Shown in pieces: positions 1-9,699 of a stretch of 64,000 bases of DNA. Every line of letters starts with the position of its first letter. The stretch's first letter is position 1. The stretch spans positions 15,291,847-15,355,846 of the forward strand of contig CM064569.1 in NCBI GenBank assembly GCA_032716605.1. The letters are read 5' to 3'. This stretch comes from Paralithodes platypus. Taxonomy: Eukaryota; Arthropoda; Malacostraca; Decapoda; Lithodidae. The translations under genes and the position numbers were made by a program. The notes beneath the pieces were generated by a model. That model worked only from the letters and a program-made list of their open reading frames with translations. It searched no databases and was not told where the DNA came from.

Positions 1-1741
1 CTCGGATACCATAGTAATAGTTTCAATGTATTGTACACTCGGATACCATAGTAATAGTTTCAATGTATTGTACACTCGGATACCATAGTAATAGTTTCAA
101 TGTATTGTACACTCGGATACCATAGTAATAGTTTCAATGTATTGTACACTCGGATACCATAGTAATAGTTTCAATGTATTGTACACTCGGATACCATAGT
201 AATAGTTTCAATGTATTGTACACTCGGATACCGTAGTAATAGTTTCAATGTATTGTACACTCGGATACCGTAGTAATAGTTTCAATGTATTGTACACTCG
301 GATACCGTAGTAATAGTTTCAATGTATTGTACACTCGGATACCGTAGTAATAGTTTCAATGTATTGTACACTCGGATACCGTAGTAATAGTTTCAATGTA
401 TTGTACACTCGGATACCGTAATAGTTTCAATGTATTGTACACTCGGATACCGTAGTAATAGTTTCAATGTATTGTACACTCGGATACCGTAGTAATAGTT
501 TCAATGTATTGTATACTCGGATACCGTAGTAATAGTTTCAATGTATTGTACACTCGGATACCGTAGTAATAGTTTCAATGTATTGTACACTCGGATACCA
601 TAGTAATAGTTTCAATGTATTGTACACTCGGATACCATAGTAATAGTTTCAATGTATTGTACACTCGGATACCATAGTAATAGTTTCAATGTATTGTACA
701 CTCGGATACCATAGTAATAGTTTCAATGTATTGTACACTCGGATACCATAGTAATAGTTTCAATGTATTGTACACTCGGATACCATAGTAATAGTTTCAA
801 TGTATTGTACACTCGGATACCATAGTAATAGTTTCAATGTATTGTACACTCGGATACCATAGTAATAGTTTCAATGTATTGTACACTCGGATACCATAGT
901 AATAGTTTCAATGTATTGTACACTCGGATACCATAGTAATAGTTTCAATGTATTGTACACTCGGATACCATAGTAATAGTTTCAATGTATTGTACACTCG
1001 GATACCATAGTAATAGTTTCCATGTATTGTACAATCGGATACCATAGTAATAGTTTCAATGTATTGTACACTCGGATACCATAGTAATAGTTTCAATGTA
1101 TTGTACACTCGGATACCATAGTAATAGTTTCAATGTATTGTACACTCGGATACCATAGTAATAGTTTCAATGTATTGTACACTCGGATACCATAGTAATA
1201 GTTTCAATGTATTGTACACTCGGATACCATAGTAATAGTTTCAATGTATTGTACACTCGGATACCATAGTAATAGTTTCAATGTATTGTACACTCGGATA
1301 CCATAGTAATAGTTTCAATGTATTGTACACTCGGATACCATAGTAATAGTTGCAATGTATTGTACACTCGGATCCCATAGTAATAGTTGCAATGTATTGT
1401 ACACTCGGATACCATAGTAATAGTTTCAATGTATTGTACACTCGGATACCATAGTAATAGTTTCAATGTATTGTACACTCGGATACCATACTAATAGTTT
1501 CAATGTATTGTACACTCGGATACCATAGTACCGTAATAGTTTCAATGTATTGTACACTCGGATACCATAGTAATAGTTTCAATGTATTGTACACTCGGAT
1601 ACCATAGTAATAGTTTCAATGTATTGTACACTCGGATACCATACTAATAGTTTCAATGTATTGTACACTCTGATACCATAGTAATAGTTTCAATGTATTG
1701 TACACTTGGATACCATAGTAATAGTTTCAATGTATTGTACA
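1..1741. repeat. 37-bp tandem array (about 47 units)
   Basis: The 37-bp unit starts CTCGGATACCATAGTAATAG and repeats almost without interruption from the first base of the window, so the left end of the array is outside it. Units between about 231 and 595 carry CCGTAGT where all others carry CCATAGT, a block of about ten units homogenised together. One unit near 411 lacks 3 bp and one near 1531 has a small insertion. The first 20 bp of the unit are the terminal inverted repeat of the MITE that begins at the array's right end. Short minus-strand ORFs here are repeat artefacts. There are no unique spacers, so it is not a CRISPR array. Confidence 0.97.
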
Positions 1742-2004
1742 CTCGGATACCATAGTCTCTGACCCACTCATACAAATTCGTGAACCTCACCTTTTTCTAA
1801 TTATTGAAGTATATCTCTCGAAACGAATTTATGAAAATAATTTCCTATAAATCAAATAAAAAACTGTATATACTATAAATTTACAAGTAAGTTCTACCCA
1901 AAAATAAATCCAGATAGTCATAATTGCATAATGAAAAACAAAGGGGCTCCACAAATGTTTATGGGGGGGGGGGGAGGTTAGAGACTATGGTATCCGACTG
2001 TACC
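1737..2004. mobile_element. Short TIR element (MITE) at the edge of the 37-bp array
   Basis: Left end GTACACTCGGATACCATAGT continues CTCTGACC. The right end (1976-2004) is its inverted copy, with GGTTAGAGACTATGGTATCC and then GACTGTACC. The similarity runs inward through CACTCATACAAATTCGTG on the left and the matching CACAAATGTTTATG side on the right. The interior is AT-rich and has no coding signal. A run of G (1964-1976) lies in the right arm. The same terminus recurs at 18411-18484 and 19603-19623. Confidence 0.8.
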
Positions 2005-2422
2005 ACATCTGCACAAATAATAGAGAGAGAGTATAATAAAGTAACTATGCAGTGAAAGTGAGAGTTGGTGTGTAAATAAGAGTGCTGGCTGGGAGTGATG
2101 GGAGGGGGGGGGGGTTACAACAGCTGGTAAAGTGCTGCCAGAAAGGGGGGGTGGGGAGGCGGTGACATCACAAAGGGGTCATACTTTCATAGTCCACATA
2201 CACATACACACACATATGATCACGGTGACCTAAGTATAAGTATATGAACTGCAAATCAGATTCGACAAGGGAGGATTTTCATAAAATAAATATGGTCTGT
2301 CTGTGGGAATTAGACTTTAATGGGTCCGTTGTTTTGCCTACGTTCTACTTCGTTGGGGGAAGGCGAATGTCAGCGCTTAATGGCACTCATGATCAGTTTG
2401 TTGACCACTTACGGTAATATAT
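2005..2422. other. No gene seen; low-complexity intergenic DNA
   Basis: Contains G runs near 2101 and 2145 and GA-rich and CA-rich patches. No open frame with recognisable protein similarity was found. Confidence 0.6.
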
Positions 2423-2600
2423 CAAGAGAGCCCTCGATGTTGAACTACAAAAAGTGCCAGACGAGCCCATCTTCGGAGGTGAGCGCTCCGCCCCTTCGAA
2501 CAGTCTGCTGCACCAATTTTCATACAACCACGAAGGGCGGTGCGTTCCTCGGTGCCACTAGCAGTGGCGAACTCAACATAGGTGACATAGTTAGGTATAC
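2423..2600 (+). mobile_element. 3' end fragment of CR1-like LINE b
   Basis: From CAAGAGAGCCCTCGATG onward the sequence follows the 3' end of the LINE at 28690-30116: the last codons of ORF2 (the ...DVELQKVPDEPI... stretch), the stop region and the short 3' UTR with GTGGCGAAC. It ends in a loose AGGTA-type tail (ATAGGTGAC, TTAGGTATA). It is 5'-truncated. The overlapping 95-codon ORF at 2320-2607 reads this LINE end in the wrong frame. Confidence 0.85.
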
Positions 2601-2650
2601 CTTATAAAAGAGTATTTTCGGCCTCATTGGCTGACAGGTCGACATTAGCT

Positions 2651-2651
2651 G

Positions 2652-2684
<33 letters not shown>
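2651..2684. repeat. (TAT)n microsatellite
   Basis: About eleven TTA/TAT triplets in a row. A short open frame across it has no support. Confidence 0.95.
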
Positions 2685-2685
<1 letters not shown>

Positions 2686-2927
2686 TCTTATATATTTTAT
2701 GTATGTATACGCTTTAGATATATCTTTTGATTTCCTACCATATATAATGTTATCAACATTATATAATTGCGGTGATATTGATGACAGTATGCTAACAATT
2801 TCCATTTTCTTTGCAGGTATGTGTGGTTGATTGAGACTCCGTGTATCATATACTAAGGTAATGTGTTGATAATATCCTGTTGTAATGCGCTCACTACACC
2901 CAACTAATGAGCATTAAATGCATTCAG

Positions 2928-3130
2928 CATTAGAGGACGTGTTTCTGTATTCTATTCAGGCTTTCATTAGAGGATGTTATGCAGTTAGAAAGAAATGATG
3001 GTAGTCAAAGGGTTAACTGATACAGACATTACCTCTTTGATTTATAGAGGGCCTTTCAAACGTGAGTAAAATCGTCTAATGTTAGCCAGAATGAAATTTT
3101 AATATGCGTCCGAATTCTGAAAGGGCAAAA
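2928..3130. mobile_element. Degenerate MITE, family C
   Basis: The left arm (GACGTGTTTCTGTATTCTAT then CAGGCTTTCATTAGAGGAT) and right arm (AAAATCGTCTAATGTTAGCC then AGAATGAAA) match the arms of the cleaner copy at 25607-25811. The middle has the same AAAGGGTTAACTGATA landmark. The ends are eroded and the TTAA duplications are not clear. Confidence 0.65.
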
Positions 3131-3193
3131 TTGAAATAGTATAATAAGGTAAATGTAAGGATTACTTGAGATGATGTTTAAGTGAAATACTTT

Positions 3194-3413
3194 TTAACCC
3201 ATTCAGTACCGGTGCCATCCTTTTAATTATGTTCTGGCCAATGTTAAACGACTTAGGAAGCTTAGGAAGGATTTCTACTAATTAAAAAGGCTACACACTA
3301 TCTCAATTAAAGCTTTTAGCTACCATAATTATATCCTTCTTAAGTTTCATAAAATCGTCTAAATGTAGCTGAAATCAAATACAAAAGAAGTCGCCGGTAC
3401 AGAAGGAGTTAAG
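3194..3413. mobile_element. MITE, family C
   Basis: Starts TTAACCCATTCAGTACCGG and ends GCCGGTACAGAAGGAGTTAA, an inverted pair. Inner arms carry TTCTGGCCAATGTTAAACGA and AAATCGTCTAAATGTAGCTG in opposite orientation. TTAA lies at both borders with C-rich ends inside, the layout of piggyBac-type MITEs. No coding capacity. Confidence 0.75.
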
Positions 3414-3503
3414 AGATGGAAATGGTTGAATTGAAAAAAAAAAAAAAAAACGAGAAGAACGAAGAAATATGACAAATTTCATGACAAATTTACTACAATA
3501 TGA

Positions 3504-3752
3504 TTAACCCTTGGAAAGTACTATGCCGCAATTAGTTAGAAGATATTACTCCTAGCAATTAGTTAGAAGATATTACTCCTAGCAATTAGTTAGAAGATAT
3601 TACTCAGATTAGGAAGAGTATAAGGAAGTCAGAGGGTTAATTGAAATAGTGCTTACCCTAATTATTCTCACAGATGCCTCCTAAATTGTACACAATCGTT
3701 TAATGATAACCAGAATAATCTGCCAAAATATGCTATATTCCTCAAAGGGTTA
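3504..3752. mobile_element. MITE, family C, with internal 27-bp triplication
   Basis: Borders are TTAACCCTTGG and CAAAGGGTTAA. The right half matches the 25607-25811 copy (GGGTTAATTGAAATAGTGCT and the AATCGTTTAATGATAACCAG arm). At 3528-3606 a 27-bp unit, AGCAATTAGTTAGAAGATAT plus TACTCCT, is present three times, an extra expansion private to this copy. Confidence 0.75.
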
Positions 3753-3831
3753 AGAACACCCGATGAGAGGTTACGCTTGAGTATTAAAATTGTAGGCAAA
3801 GTAATATTGATAGCTGTATTATGATTATACA

Positions 3832-4985
<1,154 letters not shown>

Positions 4986-5208
4986 CTTCCACACTATGAG
5001 ACTATTTCTTATGCAGTTAGGGGATATTTGTTATGTGGTAGGCTTTTTATATTTTAATCCGGCTACTGCTTAAGACTGTATTGTACTGTCATGTATTTCA
5101 GTATTCAGTTATTGTTAGTTTTTACGGCAGATTTAAGCTGCACTTTGTAATAATCTACCATTTTATAGGCATATTGATTGTAATATACCCAATGATCTGA
5201 TATATTAT

Positions 5209-5281
5209 GCTTTTATTAGTTTATTCAAATACATTGGGGTTTGTAATTGATGATTAATGTTAAGAACGGGGTGTTACTTAC
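5209..5281 (+). repeat. SINE S1 tail fragment
   Basis: Matches the 3' part of the tRNA-related repeat at 26185-26336 (GTTTATTCAAATACATTGGG, then GATTAATGTTAAGAACGGGG). It faces the adjacent minus-strand copy, making an inverted repeat with arms of about 65 bp. Confidence 0.85.
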
Positions 5282-5282
5282 T

Positions 5283-5441
5283 AAGGAACACCCGGTTCTT
5301 AACATTAATCATCCAGTACAAACCCCAATGTACCGGTACTTGAATGAACTTATGAAAGCATATGGTCCTCCTGGGATTCGAACTCGGGACACCACACCCA
5401 GAACATATTAAGCATCTAAACCATTACACCACCAACACATA
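5283..5441 (-). repeat. tRNA-related SINE S1, minus strand
   Basis: The reverse complement carries an A-box-like TGGTGTAATGGTTTAGATGC and a B-box-like GAGTTCGAATCC, followed by the same tail as the copy at 26185-26336. The would-be acceptor stem does not pair, so it is not a working tRNA gene. Position 5331 carries TACCGGTA where the 26185 copy has plain TA. Confidence 0.8.
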
Positions 5442-5520
5442 TCCTTTTTATAACTTTGATATGTGTACAGTGTTGCCTTGCCCGATACAAACTTCTCTTG
5501 GAAGTTAGTCATTTAGTTAA

Positions 5521-5901
5521 GGGAGCCCACCTCGCTTTTTTGTATCTTTCTCTCCCTCTCTCTTTGGCTTGTATACATTCGGCCCCATTCAACCTACTAT
5601 TTTAAGACGTTTACCCCCATCCAGTTGTCATTATTCTCATGGCGAGCGGTAGCGAGCCAGCATATATATATTTTTGTTTTGACAGCAAGCTTAATTTGTA
5701 AATTTTTCGCTAGAAAAATGTCTCCGGTGAAGCCGGATTTCTCCATACAATGCTGGCTCGCTATCGCTCGCCAGGAAGAAATCGACACCTGGATGGGGAT
5801 AAACGTCTTAAAGCAGTTGGCTGAATGGGGCCGAATGGATACAAGCCAGGGAAAGAGAGAAAAGGAGAGAAAGATAAAACAAAAACAAACGGTGGCTCCC
5901 C
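5521..5901. mobile_element. Foldback MITE, family A
   Basis: TTAA lies at both borders (5517-5520 and 5902-5905), with GGGAGCCCACC at the left end and GGTGGCTCCCC at the right. Nearly the whole element is an inverted repeat. Landmarks in both arms are GTATACATTCGGCCCCATTC, AAGACGTTTACCCCCATCCA and the core GGCGAGCGGTAGCGAGCC. A small CCGG..CCGG hairpin (CCGGTGAAGCCGG) sits near the centre. It has no coding content; the ORFs on both strands reflect the palindrome. Confidence 0.92.
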
Positions 5902-5994
5902 TTAACTAGTTGTAAAAGGAAGTACCTTAGCTAACAGTCTGCTGCATATAAATAAATGTGCAGTAAGTTCGTGTATCCTATTTATGTGTCTATC

Positions 5995-6008
5995 TATTTA
6001 TATATCTA

Positions 6009-6077
<69 letters not shown>

Positions 6078-6190
6078 CTATCTTTATCTATATTTATCTA
6101 TCTATCTATCATCTATGTATCTATCTATTTTTCTGTTGGTCTGTCTGTCTATTTTATATATATTTATCTATCTATCTATCTATAATCTAT
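5995..6190. repeat. (TATC)n and (TA)n microsatellite
   Basis: ATCT/TATC repeats flank a central (TA) run at about 6011-6069. Open frames here are low-complexity artefacts. Confidence 0.95.
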
Positions 6191-6194
6191 AATC

Positions 6195-6480
6195 TATATC
6201 TTCAATCCATTCTATTATTTTCCTTTTTATAATAGATTGTTATTGAAATAGACTAAAGGCTCTCTGAGATACTTCCTGTTCTTCCACGCAACTTCTTGTA
6301 GCTCTCAACAGATTCAATTATGGAAGAGGGAGAGAGAAATGAGAAGATGAAAGAGATGTGTGATGTGGATGTCAGGGATGTATTCCTAGCTTTACATAAA
6401 TACACTGCCCACACAGACATTTCGATCCCAGTGAGGTAAAAAAAAAAATAAAATAAAAAAAAATAAAAATATATATATAT
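6195..6480. other. No gene seen; carries a dispersed short motif
   Basis: The only recognisable item is 6398-6440, a diverged copy of the element with CACTGACCACACAGACCT found again near 7246, 45535 and 45640. An A-rich run precedes the next element. Confidence 0.5.
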
Positions 6481-6481
6481 A

Positions 6482-6943
6482 CAGGGTGTCCCAGGAGGAA
6501 AGGGCATAACTTTGGGAAATGATAACACAAAATATTCTAAGCCTAAAATGTTCTATAACAAATATTCCAAATCTCAACCAGTAAAGAGATATTGCATGTT
6601 GAAAATGGTATTTTCTTAAGTATTTCCCCATAAGGGTGGCCTAGCTGTCCTAGTACCTACCACACCTCCATCTAACTGCAATTATTTTACCATGATATTG
6701 TAAAAATATTATATTTCTGAAAGTTGCAAAATGATTATAGACATAATAACTCACATTGGACCAGTTGTAAACTACCTGACATGGAAGAGTCCATTACAGT
6801 GAGGCAGGGAAGGACACTACTTAAAACCTTCAATATCATTTTAACGGTTGAGATTTGGACTTTTTGTTATAGAACATTTTAGGCTTAGAATACCTTGTTT
6901 TATCATTTCCCAAAGTTATGCCCTTTGCTCCTGGGACACCCTG
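6482..6943. mobile_element. TIR element with CAGGGTGTCCC ends, inserted in (TA)n
   Basis: Left CAGGGTGTCCCAGGAGGAAA and right TTTGCTCCTGGGACACCCTG are inverted. The inverted similarity continues for about 110 bp (GCATAACTTTGGGAAATGAT on the left, its complement on the right). TA dinucleotides and TA-rich sequence flank both sides, compatible with a TA target duplication as in Tc1/mariner-type elements. No transposase frame is visible, so it is non-autonomous. Confidence 0.85.
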
Positions 6944-6946
6944 TAT

Positions 6947-6951
6947 ATATA

Positions 6952-7004
<53 letters not shown>
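6947..7004. repeat. (TA)n microsatellite
   Basis: TA dinucleotides with one CTG interruption (TATACTGTATA), directly right of the CAGGG element. Confidence 0.95.
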
Positions 7005-7007
<3 letters not shown>

Positions 7008-7239
7008 TATATGCGAAATGTCAAGAAAGTGCTCCTTCTCACATGGTGTTTAAATTCAGCACTCATTACTAGTCGACCCTCCACTCCCTCCGGCAAATTA
7101 CCTCTAAGGCTTTTGTAAATCTGAGAAGTGTTTAATGTTGTTTACTGTGTGTTTATTATGTGTTTATTGTTGTCAGAACGTTTATCACTAACGTTATCTG
7201 CACCATACCAATAGAATTTTAGGTATTTCCATAGATTCC

Positions 7240-7295
7240 CATAGATACACTGACCACACAGACCTTACGATCCAAACGAGGTGGTCAGGACCTAA
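7240..7295. repeat. Dispersed motif with CACTGACCACACAGACCT
   Basis: About 45 bp (ATACACTGACCACACAGACC then TTACGATCCAAACGAGGTGG) recurs at 6398, 45535 and 45640. It abuts the 3' end of the minus-strand LINE. Its nature is unknown. Confidence 0.6.
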
Positions 7296-7299
7296 TTCT

Positions 7300-8747
7300 A
7301 GTAGAGAGTACAAAGGAGTACAAAGGAAATCAAGCAACAACAGATCTAGTGACTCTTCTAGGCTGCTTGTCCTCCAAAACACTGAGGATCAAGTGTCCAA
7401 ACAGTGGTTTAGAGTGGGTAAGGGAACATTGGAAAGGGAACTACTGCCCTGCCACTAACGTGGCAGGACTAGGAAGTTAGTAGGGGACATATGGGTTAGT
7501 AACTGAGGGGAGGATAAAATAAAGTTATTCATTTACAAACGCAGTCAGTCGCGGGTTTGATGCGAGATATTTGTATAGGCGGAATTTAAATGAATCAACG
7601 GTGCTGCAGTCTATAACGTCTCGGGGAAGCCCATTCCACAAGTTGACAACTCGATTGAAGAAGAAATTCTTAGATTCGTGTGAGTTAAAAGATTTACCAA
7701 TAATTTTGCAACCGTTTCCCCGCGTGTAATTAGATTGGTCGATAGTGAAGTACTTACTACAGTTCATATTGTCGATGCCTTTGATGATTTTGAACACTTG
7801 AATTAAGTCACCTCTTAATCTGCGCTGGGTTAAAGGAAATAGATTTAATTCTCTAAGACGCTCTTCGTATGGTTTGTTCTTTAGGCTAGGTATCATTTTG
7901 GTAACTCTACGTTGAACTCGTTCTAGCTTGTTTATGTCTTTTTGGTAATAAGGGCACCAGCATTGAACGCAGTATTCCAGAAGAGGGCGGACTAAGGAAT
8001 TGTAAAGGGTTAGGATTACGTCTTTGGATTTATGCTCAAATGATCTGCCTATAAAGCCAATTATTTTGTTTGCCTTCTTAACAACTTCTGAACATTGTTG
8101 ACTCGGTTTTAGGTTACTCGATATTGTTACTCCCAGATCGGTTTCTCTGTTTACATTCTTAAGCTGAGTGCCACTCATCGAATAGTTTGCTTTCTCATTT
8201 AGGTATCCGATATGTAGTACTTTACATTTATCCGCATTGAAACTCATTTGCCAAATTTGGGCCCAATGTGACAATTTATCTAGATTGTGTTGCATATCGT
8301 CAACTTGATCTTTTGAGATTACGCTATTTGCAATGTTTGTATCGTCAGCAAATTTTGAGATTGTACAGGTGAGACCCTCATCTATGTCGTTGATGTAAAT
8401 TAGAAAGATAATTGGTCCTAGTACCGATCCCTGGGGTACCCCGCTACTTACATTGGTCCATTTGGATGCCTTACCGTTTATGACTACTCTTTGCTTTCTG
8501 TCGCTGAGCCAATTTTCTATCCATTTCAACACACCGTCTTGTATTCCATGCGCTTTTAGTTTTAGCAGTAAACGTTTGTGGGGAACTTTGTCAAAGGCCT
8601 TTTGAAAATCAAGGTATATAATATCTACAGCTTTACTCTCATCGTAGAGGTTGAGGATATCGTGGAAGAAGTCTAAGAGGTTTGTTAAACAGGAACGTTT
8701 TTTACGAAAGCCGTGTTGAGTATCTTTAAGTATGTTATTTTCCTCTA

Positions 8748-8752
<5 letters not shown>
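7300..8752 (-). mobile_element. 5'-truncated CR1-like LINE a, minus strand
   Basis: The element runs from the RT domain to the 3' UTR. Its 3' UTR (7300-7524) matches that at 33491-33702, including CCTGCCACGTTAGTGGCAGG-like palindromic sequence and a terminal tandem of CTTTGTACTC units, a CR1-type tail. The 5' end stops abruptly at 8752, where a GA microsatellite begins. Confidence 0.93.
7525..8752 (-). pseudogene. LINE a ORF2 C-terminal half: reverse transcriptase
   Basis: This is the RT part of a non-LTR retrotransposon polymerase, which would copy its RNA at a nicked genomic target. The frame stays open from the truncation point to the stop at 7525 with no internal stop or frameshift, about 409 codons. 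In order it shows LEENNILKDTQHGFRKKRSC, YLDFQKAFDKVPHKRL (first catalytic Asp region), SSGVPQGSVLGP, FADDTNIANS (catalytic Asp pair), the LGVTISSNLKPS region and the C-terminal LWNGLPRDVIDCS. The endonuclease domain is absent because of truncation, so it cannot be autonomous. Upstream codons read from the GA repeat (SLSL) are artefacts. It is very close to the copy at 30253-33702, with a few substitutions. The clade rests on that sister copy's esterase ORF1. Confidence 0.93.
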
Positions 8753-8835
<83 letters not shown>

Positions 8836-8971
8836 GAGAGAGAGAGCGAGAGACAGAGAGACTGAGACTGTGTGCATGTATGTATGTGTGTGAGAGAGGG
8901 AGTGAGATTGTATGTGTGTGAGAAAAAGTGAGTGAGTGTGTGTGTGTGTGAGAGTGAGTGAGTGAGTGAGT

Positions 8972-9033
<62 letters not shown>

Positions 9034-9365
9034 TCTTAAATCTAGGTCTATATATATGCACACAAGTATTAAATGAAGTTAGTAGAAAACGGAACATTGT
9101 GGAGCAACGGATGGTGAGAGGTTCCCATGGTAACCGTGTGTGTGTGTGTGTATGTGTGTGATGGATGGATGGATGTGTGTATATAAGTGTGTGTGTGTGT
9201 GTGTGTGTATAAGTATATGTGTGTGTGTGTATATATTTATGTATGTATGTCTTTGTGTGTGTGTGTAGGATGGATGGATGGAGATAGATGGAATAGAGAG
9301 AACAGCACCCCAAAAAAGGAAAGAGAAAGACCAGGAACGAACAAAAAAAAAGGCTCTCTCCCCAC

Positions 9366-9410
<45 letters not shown>

Positions 9411-9413
9411 TAG
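8753..9413. repeat. GA/GTGA/TG microsatellite cluster
   Basis: (GA)n 8753-8830, GAGT and TG patches, (GA)n 8977-9023 ending in a G run, TG-rich 9137-9270 with ATGG repeats, and (GA)n 9370-9405. It abuts the truncated 5' end of the LINE at 8752. Confidence 0.95.
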
Positions 9414-9555
9414 ATTAAAATAGATGACCGTAGAAGAACTTATAATTAGATTGTTCCAAGTTAAGGCAGCATACTCGACAGGGAGGTTAGAAGGTACAGT
9501 GGCCGTCATAAACTATAGCTATACAGTTCTCTCTCGGACTGTATTCAATCACCAA

Positions 9556-9630
9556 ACCTTACCTACCTAAAGTGTGTTCGCCACTCTCCTAGCGGCACCG
9601 ATGAGCGCGTCGCCCCTCGTTCTGGGTTCT
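9556..9630 (-). mobile_element. 3' tail fragment of CR1-like LINE b, minus strand
   Basis: Reads in reverse as the LINE b 3' UTR: GAGGGGCGACGCGCTC, GGTGCCGCTAGGAGAGTGGC, GAACACAC, then the AGGTAGGTAAGG tail. No coding part remains. Confidence 0.8.
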
Positions 9631-9699
9631 TTACCGGATAGTTTAGAGGGTCGCTTAATTAGTTCAAGGCTTCAAAATGTCACAGCATTATTGACCGAC

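Noticed and set aside
1..1741. CRISPR-like periodicity (37-bp repeats)
   Set aside because: Repeats are directly adjacent with no unique spacers, and the context is a eukaryotic repeat region.
3392..3400. GCCGGTAC in family C MITE termini as further TA-CCGG-TA insertions
   Set aside because: It lies in both inverted ends of two copies (3194-3413 and partly 18559-18774), so it is part of that subfamily's terminus, not a clean insertion.
5597..5909. Overlapping 63- and 94-codon ORFs on both strands
   Set aside because: They are the two arms of a foldback MITE; similar ORFs recur in other family A copies with no conservation of reading frame.
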